Shown: piece after piece, positions 5,620-13,047 of the stretch
Layout: every line of letters starts with the position of its first letter
Numbering within the stretch: the first letter of the stretch is position 1
Origin: an uncultured Clostridia bacterium
GTDB taxonomy: Bacteria > Bacillota > Clostridia > Christensenellales > CAG-314
Direction: 5' to 3'
NCBI GenBank assembly: GCA_937915515.1
Contig: CALGIK010000262.1
Span: 1-13,056 of the forward strand
DNA: 13,056 bases
The notes under the pieces: model-generated
The model's database searches: none
Told to the model about the DNA's origin: nothing
Seen by the model: only the letters and a program-made list of their open reading frames with translations
Program-made: the position numbers and the translations under genes

Positions 5620-8600
5620 TTATGCAACCCATTCGATAACAGCTAAACAGTTTTGATTCCAGTTTTTGTCCCATTCGGCAGGCGCTGCGGTACGTCCTTT
5701 AACTATAATCTTTTGTGCTGCCGTCCAACCGTTGAAGGCATTTGAGCTAATAACTGTTACCTTGGCGGGTATTGTTATGGTAGTTAAAGCTGTGCACTTT
5801 TGGAAAACATAAGTGCCTATTGTCAACGCTGTACCTTCTTCGGCAATGGTTACACTGCTCAAAGCCGTGCAGCTTGCAAAAGCATAGTTACCGATGCTTG
5901 TTACTCTACTAGGGATATTTACGCTTGCAAGACTTATGCAGTTTTGGAAGACATAAGTGCCGATAGTCAAAGCTTTTTCTCCGGCAGCAATTGTCAAAGC
6001 ACTTAATGCTGAGCAACCGTAGAAAGCATTGTTACCGATGCTTGTTACTCTATTAGGGATATTTACGCTTGCAAGAGTTGTGCAGCCTTGGAAGGCGTTA
6101 TTACCGATAGTCAAATCAGCTTCTCCCTCTAAAATAGTCGCAGCAGTCAAACCGGAGCAATTGTAGAAAGCGTATGTTCCTATACTTACTACCGTACTCG
6201 GTATGGTTATGCTTGTAAGAGATGTAAAGTTTTGGAAAGCATAAGTTCCGATATGAGTCAAGGTATCAGGGAGAGTTACACTTGTAAGGTTTGTCATGTA
6301 ATAGAATGCATAATCAGCTATATGAGTTACTCCGTTGGGTACAACATATTCCTGACTTGTCTTTCCTATGGGGTAATAAACTAACCTTGTTCCCTCTGTA
6401 TCAAATAGTACGCCGTCGATTGTGCTGTAAACTGTATTGGATTCGTCCGCAATGATTTGAGTTAAGTTTGTGCAACCTGCAAAGGTTAAAGAACCTATAC
6501 TGATTACGCTGCTCGGAATTGAAATACTTGTTAAAGATACACAATTACGGAAAGCAGAAGCGCCTATTTCGATAACTGCCGCTCCGTTAAAGTTAATTAA
6601 ATCAAGTTTGGAGCAATCTCCAAATGCAAAACTGCCGATATGTGTCAAGCTCTTAGAGAAAGTAATTTCTGTAATATTAACTTGTCCGTCAAAGGCAGTG
6701 CTGCCGATGTGTGTCACACCCTCGGGAATCGTATATGCTCCCAATCTTCCTAAAGGATAATAGTAAAGTCTTGTTCCGTCAGTATCAAAGACAACGCCGT
6801 TTACCGAACTGTATAAATCATTATCAATATTGATATCGGTTAAAGCGATACAGCCTCCAAATGCGCTGGAATACAAATTTGATACGCGTGACGGGAAGTC
6901 TATACTTTTAAGAGCAGAACAATCCACAAAGACATTATCATCAATGTATAATTCTATTTCATCCGTTTGAGATATTTCAAATGTTACAGTGATCAGTTTT
7001 GCGTTTCTGCCAAATGCGCCGTAGGCTATTTCTTCAACGCTTGCGGGTATGTTGTTTACGCTGACCAAGCCGGTGTTGTTAAAAGCACTGCCTTTTATGG
7101 ATGTAAGGGCGCTTCCCGACCTAAAGGTAATAGTAGTTAAAGCAGAGCATCCGTTAAAAGAGCTTGCGCCTATAATGCCGTTTAAACTAGCCGGGAAGGT
7201 TATCTCTACAATACCTGCACGGTTTTGGAAAGCATACTGACCGATTGAAGCTACAGTGCAACCTTCTTCAAATATAACTGTTGTAAGGTTAGTGTCAACA
7301 ACAGTGCTTTGGAGAATACGGTCACCTATGACTAAGTCCTCAGTGCCGCCTGCTTTAAAGGTTATAGATATTACATTTAGACATTTTGCAAAGGCGCGAA
7401 TTTCGATACTTGTTACTGTATTAGAAATAACAATATTGGTAATCTTTGCGTGATCGTAAAAAGAGTAAGCGCCCACTGTTTTTACGCCCTCAGGAATGGT
7501 ATATGCTCCTTCTTTTCCTAAAGGATAATAAATAAGTGTAGTTCCATCGCTGTTAAGCAATACACCGTCAATTGAGCTGTATGCTTTGTTTTCGGCGGCT
7601 ACATTGATGTTTTCGAGGTTTATGCATCCGCTAAAGGAGTTAACAGCAGATGTACCGGTATTAATTGCAACGCTTGTTAATCTGCTTGGAAGGTTGATGT
7701 TTACCAAAGAGGTGCAATCTAAGAAAGCGTTTGTGCCGATAGTCAGCGCTTCGGTACCATCTTCAAAGATTACCTCAGCAAGGTTAGAGCAGCCGCTAAA
7801 AGCAGTAGTGCTGATGGAGGTAATACTATTATGGATAGTTATTTTGGTAAGACCGGTGCGTTTAGCAAAAGTATTAACGCCGATGCTTTTAATAAAATCG
7901 GGTATCGTGTATGCACCGGGTTTTGCATGCGGGTAATAGTGTAAGTTTGTGATGCTAATGCTTTCATCAAATATAAAGAGCACGCCGTCAATCGAACTGT
8001 AAATAGCGTTATCTTCCATGTCGACTTGGGTAAGTCCCGCACAACCGTTAAAGGCGGTGCTGTCGATGAAGATTACGCAAGCAGGTATACTAACGTTAAT
8101 AAGAGAAGTGCAGTTTAAGAAAGCATTGCCTCTGATTTCGGACAAAGTCATGCCATTATACGTAGAAGGAATTACTATTGTTGAGACTTCGTTTATGAGC
8201 GATCCCTTAGAAATAGCATATTCTGTATCACCTTTTATCGCCGTATAAGTAAAAATCTGACCATAATAAGCGTAAACGGTTATGTCTTCGGTTACAGACC
8301 AAACTTTTACCTGTTTATTGACAATATTTTGTCCTAACTCGTTTGTGAAACGTGTTCCGTTTCCGTTAGGCTCGCTGTACCAACCGATAAATTCGAGTTG
8401 TTCATTGTCAATTGTAGGAACTCCGAATTCGTAATTGCTGTCATAAGTTACCTTGACAGAACCACTGACACCGGTGCCTTCCTGTAAATCATAGGTAACG
8501 GTATATTTCTGCGGTCCCCAATTTGCGTATAATGTCAAATCGCCGAATTCTGCATACAGAGTATCTGTATACTTTAAGCCAAAGCGTGAAGTTCCGTTTC

Positions 8601-10770
8601 CGATTGAGGTATACCAGCCGGTAAAATCATAACCTTCTCTTTCGGGTTGCGGAAGATTTATCTTGTCACCATACGCCTTATATAATGGCTCAATTTCTGT
8701 GCCGTTATAAAGAATGTCAAATTTAACGGTATGGGCAAGAACATCAACGGACGCTATCTCGGAATAATCAGTGCCGTCAAAATACCTAACGTATATCGTG
8801 TTTACTCCTGATTTTGTTAGGTCTATTTCAACATTATTTAAATGGGGGTTTACTTCTTCCCATTCTCCTTCGTTTACCTTTACTTCATAAAGCGTTGCGC
8901 CGTAAACATAGTTCCATGATACAACGTTTTGAGAATAAGAAAGGTCAAGTGAAGTAATTTTAACAACAATTGCATCGCTCCAAAGTGAATCCGTTGCGCT
9001 TGTTGATGCTACTGCTTTTACTTTTAATTCGTAAACAGTATCCTGTTCGATGTTTATAGAAGAAGGCCACTGTAAACTTGTCGTATCAGAGGTAAAAGTA
9101 GCACCGTTGATTGTTATACCGTAACTTACCGCATTGCTTACTTCTGCCCATACAATTGTTGTGCCTTCAATGCGAATATTGCTCGGTGTTTTTAATGTTG
9201 TCTTGTTAAAGGTGTAAGAGCTGTATTCCGGTGAATTGTAGCCTTTTGTTGCAGGGAAAACGGTTATTATTATTCCATCGGTTTTGGGTGCATATTCCTT
9301 AAGAGAAATGCTTGTCTTACTGCCGTTGTCTATCGAATAAAGCTGTCCGTCATTAATGCCGATAATATAATTTGTGGCGTTAAGTACTTCTGCCCAGGAC
9401 AAAGTTTGAGTGGCTTCGTTAAAATAAAAACCTGTTACTTTATCCAAAACTCTGTTATATACATACTCTCTTGACTGCGAAGGGGCAAAGCCGTTAGCTT
9501 GAGCAGTAACTTTAAATTTGATTCCCTCTTCTCCCATAGGGCAGTTGGCAAAGTTAAAGGAAGTAGTATTTTTTAGGTTATAAGATGAATGGTTGTGGGA
9601 GTCATCTCCGCATGTAACCGATATAATATAACTTGTTGCGTTTGTTACGGGATTAAAGATAAGCGTTGAAGGTGCAGCTACGCTAAAGAGCGATACTCTT
9701 GCAAGAGCCTTGTTGTTATAATATCTTACCGTAGGATTAGAAGCATTGGAGCCTCCTGCGCCCTCTGCCGTTACAGTAACAACATATTCGCCCGGTATTG
9801 TCGAGGCAAATGTTACGGGAGTTGTGCCGCCTTGTGTTTTGTTTATAGCAGCAAACCCTTCGGGGCCGACTATGCTGATTCTGTATTGAGAAGCATTTGA
9901 TACAACGTCCCATCTGACTGTGTTGGACTCAACTCTCACGATAGGCGAAGTAAGCTTAGGAGCAATGCTTTCTGTACTCTGCCAAAGAGCAAAAAGCGTG
10001 GTATTCTCCTCAAATTTCATATCCTCACTCCAAGGATAAGACAGCTTATCTTTATTATCAAACATGCTAACCCACCAGCCTTTAAATACATAGCCCTCTC
10101 TAATCGGAGTTGACACGTTGTATAACTTAGCGCCCGAGGTTGTTTTGCTTGCTAAAATTTCTTGAGTATCAAAACAAAGATCAAAGTCAACCGTAAATTC
10201 CGTTTGATCTAAACGTGCTTCTTCCCATCTTGCGTAAAGCGTAGTATCTTGCGTTATGGGTTGCGTATCAAACATAAAGGGAGTTGATAAGGAGCTTTCA
10301 TTGTACCAACCATAAAAATCGTTGTTTACTCGTGTGGGACTATTAGGTTTGGATATTGATCTGCCGTTTAATACAGAGACAGAAGCAACATTATTTCCGC
10401 CGCAACTATCAAAGGTTACTGTATATGTAACCATTTCCAAAAACCGCATATTGTCGTAAGTTATGACTCTATCTTTATACGCAGCTATTATGGCATTATC
10501 TTTTGGCTGATCCTTAACTTCGTTAAAAGTCAAGGTCAATGTTTCGCCGTCTAACGTATAGGTTCCCGACTTGTTATCACCTCTTACTAAATAGGTAAAC
10601 GTATTACCTTTGTTTAGTGAGATCATATAAACACCATCGGTAGCGTCGTAATAATACACTCCCGTTCCCGGTAAATCCGTTTGGGGTTTTGGTGTGTTAT
10701 TGCATGCGACAATTACTACGGAAAGCAAAGTAACAAGCAACAACATGATGAGTAATTTTTTCTTATTCAT
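5620..10770 (-). CDS. Giant surface lipoprotein: InlB-type repeats, Fn3-like domains and BspA-type leucine-rich repeats
   Basis: A 1716-residue predicted lipoprotein. Residues 1-23 are a lipoprotein signal peptide with lipobox Ile-Val-Ala-Cys23, so it should be lipid-anchored on the outer face of the membrane. A small beta-rich domain (about 35-113) follows, then two InlB-type (Listeria-Bacteroides) repeats (115-183, 192-264) with GWY/GWW and TTLYARW-type ends. Next come about five Fn3-like domains of 75-85 residues (268-678), many with a W-x-x-V-x-x-A-x-x-Y core, and two more InlB-type repeats (679-752, 755-838). Residues 840-1690 are BspA-type LRRs (IP..V..IG..AF..C..L). The end has the WDKNWN cap seen in many such proteins. 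There is no LPXTG anchor. AGGAGG (10776-10781) is the ribosome binding site. The family is linked to adhesion and binding of host or partner surfaces; the ligand is unknown. No frameshift was seen. Confidence 0.93.
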   Translation of the reverse strand: MNKKKLLIMLLLVTLLSVVIVACNNTPKPQTDLPGTGVYYYDATDGVYMISLNKGNTFTYLVRGDNKSGTYTLDGETLTLTFNEVKDQPKDNAIIAAYKDRVITYDNMRFLEMVTYTVTFDSCGGNNVASVSVLNGRSISKPNSPTRVNNDFYGWYNESSLSTPFMFDTQPITQDTTLYARWEEARLDQTEFTVDFDLCFDTQEILASKTTSGAKLYNVSTPIREGYVFKGWWVSMFDNKDKLSYPWSEDMKFEENTTLFALWQSTESIAPKLTSPIVRVESNTVRWDVVSNASQYRISIVGPEGFAAINKTQGGTTPVTFASTIPGEYVVTVTAEGAGGSNASNPTVRYYNNKALARVSLFSVAAPSTLIFNPVTNATSYIISVTCGDDSHNHSSYNLKNTTSFNFANCPMGEEGIKFKVTAQANGFAPSQSREYVYNRVLDKVTGFYFNEATQTLSWAEVLNATNYIIGINDGQLYSIDNGSKTSISLKEYAPKTDGIIITVFPATKGYNSPEYSSYTFNKTTLKTPSNIRIEGTTIVWAEVSNAVSYGITINGATFTSDTTSLQWPSSINIEQDTVYELKVKAVASTSATDSLWSDAIVVKITSLDLSYSQNVVSWNYVYGATLYEVKVNEGEWEEVNPHLNNVEIDLTKSGVNTIYVRYFDGTDYSEIASVDVLAHTVKFDILYNGTEIEPLYKAYGDKINLPQPEREGYDFTGWYTSIGNGTSRFGLKYTDTLYAEFGDLTLYANWGPQKYTVTYDLQEGTGVSGSVKVTYDSNYEFGVPTIDNEQLEFIGWYSEPNGNGTRFTNELGQNIVNKQVKVWSVTEDITVYAYYGQIFTYTAIKGDTEYAISKGSLINEVSTIVIPSTYNGMTLSEIRGNAFLNCTSLINVSIPACVIFIDSTAFNGCAGLTQVDMEDNAIYSSIDGVLFIFDESISITNLHYYPHAKPGAYTIPDFIKSIGVNTFAKRTGLTKITIHNSITSISTTAFSGCSNLAEVIFEDGTEALTIGTNAFLDCTSLVNINLPSRLTSVAINTGTSAVNSFSGCINLENINVAAENKAYSSIDGVLLNSDGTTLIYYPLGKEGAYTIPEGVKTVGAYSFYDHAKITNIVISNTVTSIEIRAFAKCLNVISITFKAGGTEDLVIGDRILQSTVVDTNLTTVIFEEGCTVASIGQYAFQNRAGIVEITFPASLNGIIGASSFNGCSALTTITFRSGSALTSIKGSAFNNTGLVSVNNIPASVEEIAYGAFGRNAKLITVTFEISQTDEIELYIDDNVFVDCSALKSIDFPSRVSNLYSSAFGGCIALTDINIDNDLYSSVNGVVFDTDGTRLYYYPLGRLGAYTIPEGVTHIGSTAFDGQVNITEITFSKSLTHIGSFAFGDCSKLDLINFNGAAVIEIGASAFRNCVSLTSISIPSSVISIGSLTFAGCTNLTQIIADESNTVYSTIDGVLFDTEGTRLVYYPIGKTSQEYVVPNGVTHIADYAFYYMTNLTSVTLPDTLTHIGTYAFQNFTSLTSITIPSTVVSIGTYAFYNCSGLTAATILEGEADLTIGNNAFQGCTTLASVNIPNRVTSIGNNAFYGCSALSALTIAAGEKALTIGTYVFQNCISLASVNIPSRVTSIGNYAFASCTALSSVTIAEEGTALTIGTYVFQKCTALTTITIPAKVTVISSNAFNGWTAAQKIIVKGRTAAPAEWDKNWNQNCLAVIEWVA
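5782..6213 (-). repeat. 144-bp tandem repeat, three copies, in the 3' part of the LRR gene
   Basis: Three in-frame 48-residue units (residues 1520-1567, 1568-1615, 1616-1663), each equal to two LRRs. Copies two and three are nearly identical in DNA over at least 44 nt (from 5888 and from 6032, 144 nt apart, one mismatch in that stretch); the first copy is more diverged. A fourth, partial and degenerate unit follows. The DNA identity indicates recent duplication or conversion. Confidence 0.85.
6316..8001 (-). repeat. Four dispersed copies of a long LRR variant (YSSIDGVLF...YYP...YTIP)
   Basis: A module of about 37-41 residues recurs at residues 924-964, 1064-1100, 1320-1356 and 1448-1484 (DNA 7879-8001, 7471-7581, 6703-6813, 6316-6429). 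Each starts Y-S-[ST]-[IV]-[DN]-G-V, passes a TxLxYYP-type strand and ends in a [YV][TV][IV]P strand before normal LRRs resume. It divides the LRR domain into blocks. This variant is familiar from BspA-type proteins. Confidence 0.8.
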
Positions 10771-10839
10771 GAGATCCTCCTATTTTTATTAGTACTGTAA
10801 TAGATTATAAGTTTATAAATATATAATACCTTGAAGCAT

Positions 10840-10868
10840 ATATTATCACGACTTAATTACAATGTCAA
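10840..10868 (-). promoter_or_regulatory. Promoter of the giant lipoprotein gene
   Basis: On the reverse strand, perfect TTGACA (10863-10868), a 17-nt spacer and TAATAT (10840-10845). Transcription would begin near 10833, giving a leader of about 62 nt. An 8-bp inverted repeat lies just upstream of the -35 box. Confidence 0.7.
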
Positions 10869-10876
10869 CACATTTA

Positions 10877-10903
10877 TGAAAACTGCATTAAACGAAGTTT
10901 TCA
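10877..10903. promoter_or_regulatory. Inverted repeat upstream of the lipoprotein promoter, possible regulator site
   Basis: TGAAAACT (10877-10884) and AGTTTTCA (10896-10903) are perfect inverted arms separated by 11 nt. They end 9 nt upstream of the -35 box, a position suited to an activator. No T run follows on either strand, so a terminator is unlikely. The binding protein is not known. Confidence 0.4.
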
Positions 10904-11124
10904 AAATGATAAAATCAAACAATAGAGATAACTAAAAAAAGCTTATTTAGACAGGGTTTTTTGTAAAAAGTAAAAATACCTTAAAGCGTTTTCATTTTTT
11001 GATTTTTTATCTTAAACCATTTAACTAAATTCTGCTGATTGACATGAATGCGCTTTTTTGTTTTGCTTTTCTTTTCTCAAAGCTGCATAACAATGATTAA
11101 TAATGTTTATTTATAAGAAATCAT
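10904..11124. other. AT-rich intergenic spacer with no gene seen
   Basis: Part of the 398-bp gap between two divergent genes. It is very AT-rich with several T runs (for example 10961-10966, 10994-11000, 11053-11059). I found no reading frame with a ribosome binding site, no convincing hairpin terminator and no known RNA motif. Confidence 0.5.
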
Positions 11125-11154
11125 TTGCTTTTATTTGAAATTTATTGTTATAAT
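11125..11154 (+). promoter_or_regulatory. Promoter of the MarR-like gene
   Basis: TTGCTT (11125-11130), an 18-nt spacer and perfect TATAAT (11149-11154). Transcription would begin near 11161, leaving a leader of about 8 nt that consists of little more than the GGTGA ribosome binding site. Confidence 0.65.
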
Positions 11155-11168
11155 GAATACGGTGAATT

Positions 11169-11642
11169 ATGAATAATGAATTTGTAACAAAATTTATCGA
11201 CCTTAAAGCAAAATATGCCGGAATACATAACAAGTTCGGAGTTCCTGCTTTTTCGATTAACAAAGAAAGCATGCTGGAATACAGATTTAATCTCACTCCG
11301 CAACAAGTACACTTTGCAATGTTTTTATATTATAGCGGACCTACACAATTGATTCAAATTGGAAAGGACCTTAGACTTTTATCGCCTAACGTTGTAAAAT
11401 TAGGAAATGCTCTAATACAGAAAGGTTTATGCCAAAAAGCAAGCTTTTCCACTATAAGGAGTGTTTTTTTAGAATTGACCGATAAGGGCAAAGAGGCAGT
11501 AAGAGTAGAGCTCAAAGCGTATGCCGAGGTTTTTGCGGAAAAATTTAATAAATGCATGTCTTCTGACGAACAGGAAGAAGTTTTATCGCTCTATAACCGC
11601 ATGATTCAACTCTTATCACGGGTATTTAATGAGGATAAATAA
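11169..11642 (+). CDS. MarR-family-like winged-helix transcriptional regulator
   Basis: A 157-residue protein with MarR-type size and layout. N- and C-terminal helices (about 1-35 and 112-155) would form the dimer interface. A central winged helix begins LTPQQVHFAMFLYYSG (42-57); a recognition helix lies around LSPNVVKLGNALIQKG (71-86), where MarR proteins normally have a segment like STSALTRLVDRLEKKG; and the wing closes with a LELTDKGKEA motif (101-110) matching the family LTxKG signature. The conserved D-x-R of the wing is not obvious. Such proteins bind palindromic operators and release them on binding small ligands or on cysteine oxidation. The gene has its own promoter and terminator (11775-11829), so it is probably a single-gene transcript. 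Possible targets are the lipoprotein promoter or the tandem palindromes at 11882-11916; this is inference from position only. Confidence 0.8.
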   Translation: MNNEFVTKFIDLKAKYAGIHNKFGVPAFSINKESMLEYRFNLTPQQVHFAMFLYYSGPTQLIQIGKDLRLLSPNVVKLGNALIQKGLCQKASFSTIRSVFLELTDKGKEAVRVELKAYAEVFAEKFNKCMSSDEQEEVLSLYNRMIQLLSRVFNEDK

Positions 11643-11696
11643 AAAATCTTACTTTGTTATTATTTTTCTTTGATAATTTTTAATATGATTATATAT

Positions 11697-11774
11697 GGTT
11701 AAAGTCCTTTCTAACCTTAAAAATGGTATAAACGGCAGCAAATAGACTTTTATTCTAAGCGACCGTTTCTTTTT
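11697..11774 (+). other. Structured 3' region after the MarR-like gene, possible small RNA
   Basis: No reading frame is seen. GGTTA (11697-11701) and TAACC (11712-11716) form a small hairpin. AAACGG (near 11733-11738) can pair with CCGTTT (11763-11768) around a segment of about 24 nt. The strong terminator 11775-11829 follows directly. A weak promoter-like TTGATA (11670-11675) and TATATA (11690-11695) lie just upstream but are too closely spaced. It may be only the 3' untranslated region of the regulator gene. No known riboswitch or RNA family was recognised. Confidence 0.3.
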
Positions 11775-11829
11775 AAGCGTTTGTTAAAAGCATTACGAAG
11801 ATGCTATGTTTAACAGACGCTTTTTTTTT
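11775..11829 (+). terminator. Long two-tier intrinsic terminator
   Basis: A 14-bp outer stem pairs AAGCGTTTGTTAAA (11775-11788) with TTTAACAGACGCTT (11809-11822), with one G-T pair. It encloses an inner hairpin AGCAT (11789-11793) / ATGCT (11801-11805), and a run of nine T's (11821-11829) follows. It ends the MarR-like transcript or a small RNA made upstream. Confidence 0.9.
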
Positions 11830-11848
11830 GAGAAAATTATGAAATAGC

Positions 11849-11878
11849 TTGACAATTTATGATATTGCGTGCTAAACT
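11849..11878 (+). promoter_or_regulatory. Promoter of the InlB-repeat membrane protein gene
   Basis: Perfect TTGACA (11849-11854), an 18-nt spacer and TAAACT (11873-11878) preceded by TG at 11870-11871 (extended -10, TGcTAAACT). Transcription would begin near 11885, inside the first of two tandem palindromes, giving a leader of about 100 nt. Confidence 0.65.
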
Positions 11879-11881
11879 CAA

Positions 11882-11916
11882 GTTATATTTTTATAACACA
11901 GTTATACCTTTATAGC
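11882..11916. promoter_or_regulatory. Tandem operator-like palindromes
   Basis: A perfect palindrome GTTATA-TTTT-TATAAC (11882-11897) is followed 19 nt later by a near-copy, GTTATA-CCTT-TATAGC (11901-11916), with one changed base in the outer arms. The first starts 3 nt past the -10 box and covers the predicted transcription start, a classic repressor position. The shape resembles sites used by dimeric winged-helix repressors of the MarR or GntR (YtrA) type; assignment to a given regulator is inference. Confidence 0.5.
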
Positions 11917-11984
11917 ATGTTAGATAAAAATGTTGATAAACAAGCATAATGCCTCACTAGATGGTGACACAAAAGGAGGATAAT

Positions 11985-12938
11985 ATGGATAGTAAACAGA
12001 TTTTTGAAAAATATTATTCCCGTTTAGCTAAAGAGGGAATAATAAAGGCATTAATATGTGGATTTATTGTCGGCTTTGCGGTAAGCATTATTCCGGCATT
12101 TATCACATATTTGGTTAACTATAACGGGCTTTGGATTTCGATGGGTATCGGACTAGCCGCTGTAGTAGCTACAGCGCCTTTATTCTACTATTTTAAGTTT
12201 CGTCCTAAGACAAAACAAATAGCAGAACGCATAGACAGATTGGGATTAGACGAGCGGCTTATTACAATGATGGAGCTGGAAAAAGACCAATCGTATATTG
12301 CTTTGCTTCAACGGGAAGATGCTAAAGATAAACTGAAATCGGTAAACGGCAATCAGCTCAAGTATTCTATTTTTATATTGCCTATTGTAATGCTTATAGT
12401 GCTTGCCGTCTTTTCGGTATCAATGGTTACTATATCTGCTTTAAGCGTCACTCCAAAAATAGGATGGGAATATCCTCAACCCGAAATACCGGGTCCTCAG
12501 GATAATTATTTGTATATTCCGATAAGCTATGTAGCCGATGTCGGCGGAGTAATTATTGGGGAAGCCGAGCAGGTGGTCATCTACGGAAAAGATGCGACTA
12601 CGGTTGTAGCGGTAGCTAATATCGGTTTTGAATTCGAAAAATGGTCTGACGGATTGGAATCGCCCGAAAGGACCGACAAAAACATACAAAAAGGATTTAC
12701 TGTTTACGCTATATTTGCCGAACTGGTTGACGGAGGAGACGGTGACGGTCCTCCTGTTAACGGAAAAAATCCCGGAGGCGAATATATAGAAAACAACGTA
12801 ATAATAGACGGCGAAACATATTACCGTGATGTCTATCAAAACTATTACGATGAAGCTATGAGAATTCTTGCCGAGGGAGGAGAGATACCTCCTGCCCTTC
12901 GCGAAATAATAGCATTATATTTTGGAATAATAATTTAA
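11985..12938 (+). CDS. Membrane protein with one divergent InlB-type repeat, function unknown
   Basis: A 317-residue protein. Residues 1-19 look cytoplasmic. Two membrane segments follow (about 20-45 and 50-69), then a charged cytoplasmic loop (70-125) containing AERIDRLGLDERL (80-92), similar in style to loops of large clostridial membrane proteins encoded near MoxR/DUF58 genes. A third membrane segment (126-155) leads to an external part. That part has one divergent InlB-type repeat (about 178-245: YVADVGGVIIGEAEQ, then a FEKWSDG core and YAIF end), a Gly/Asp-rich linker (249-265) and a tail of unknown type. The start at 11985 is set by AAAGGAGG (11972-11979); the in-frame ATG at 11961 lies upstream of it. 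Promoter and tandem operators precede it, and another gene starts 109 nt downstream. It may open a cell-envelope operon. The gene is certain; the role is not. Confidence 0.8.
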   Translation: MDSKQIFEKYYSRLAKEGIIKALICGFIVGFAVSIIPAFITYLVNYNGLWISMGIGLAAVVATAPLFYYFKFRPKTKQIAERIDRLGLDERLITMMELEKDQSYIALLQREDAKDKLKSVNGNQLKYSIFILPIVMLIVLAVFSVSMVTISALSVTPKIGWEYPQPEIPGPQDNYLYIPISYVADVGGVIIGEAEQVVIYGKDATTVVAVANIGFEFEKWSDGLESPERTDKNIQKGFTVYAIFAELVDGGDGDGPPVNGKNPGGEYIENNVIIDGETYYRDVYQNYYDEAMRILAEGGEIPPALREIIALYFGIII

Positions 12939-13047
12939 GAGAACGTATTTAGCGTGTAAGCAGCATCTTCGTTCCTATTTAATGAGAAAATACGATAATG
13001 CAAATCGGTAAAAATGCAAAAATAATAAAAAAAGGTGAGAAAAAGAT

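Noticed and set aside
5782-6213. Regular repeats considered as a CRISPR array
   Set aside because: The 144-bp unit is in frame, codes for LRRs and lacks the short repeat and unique spacer pattern.
5800-8248. Several forward-strand open frames inside the large lipoprotein gene
   Set aside because: They are antisense shadows of the LRR repeats, lack ribosome binding sites and show no family resemblance. Their repeated look comes from the repeats on the other strand.
11961-11984. Upstream ATG start for the InlB-type membrane protein
   Set aside because: The strong AAAGGAGG site would be coding, and it is correctly placed for the ATG at 11985.
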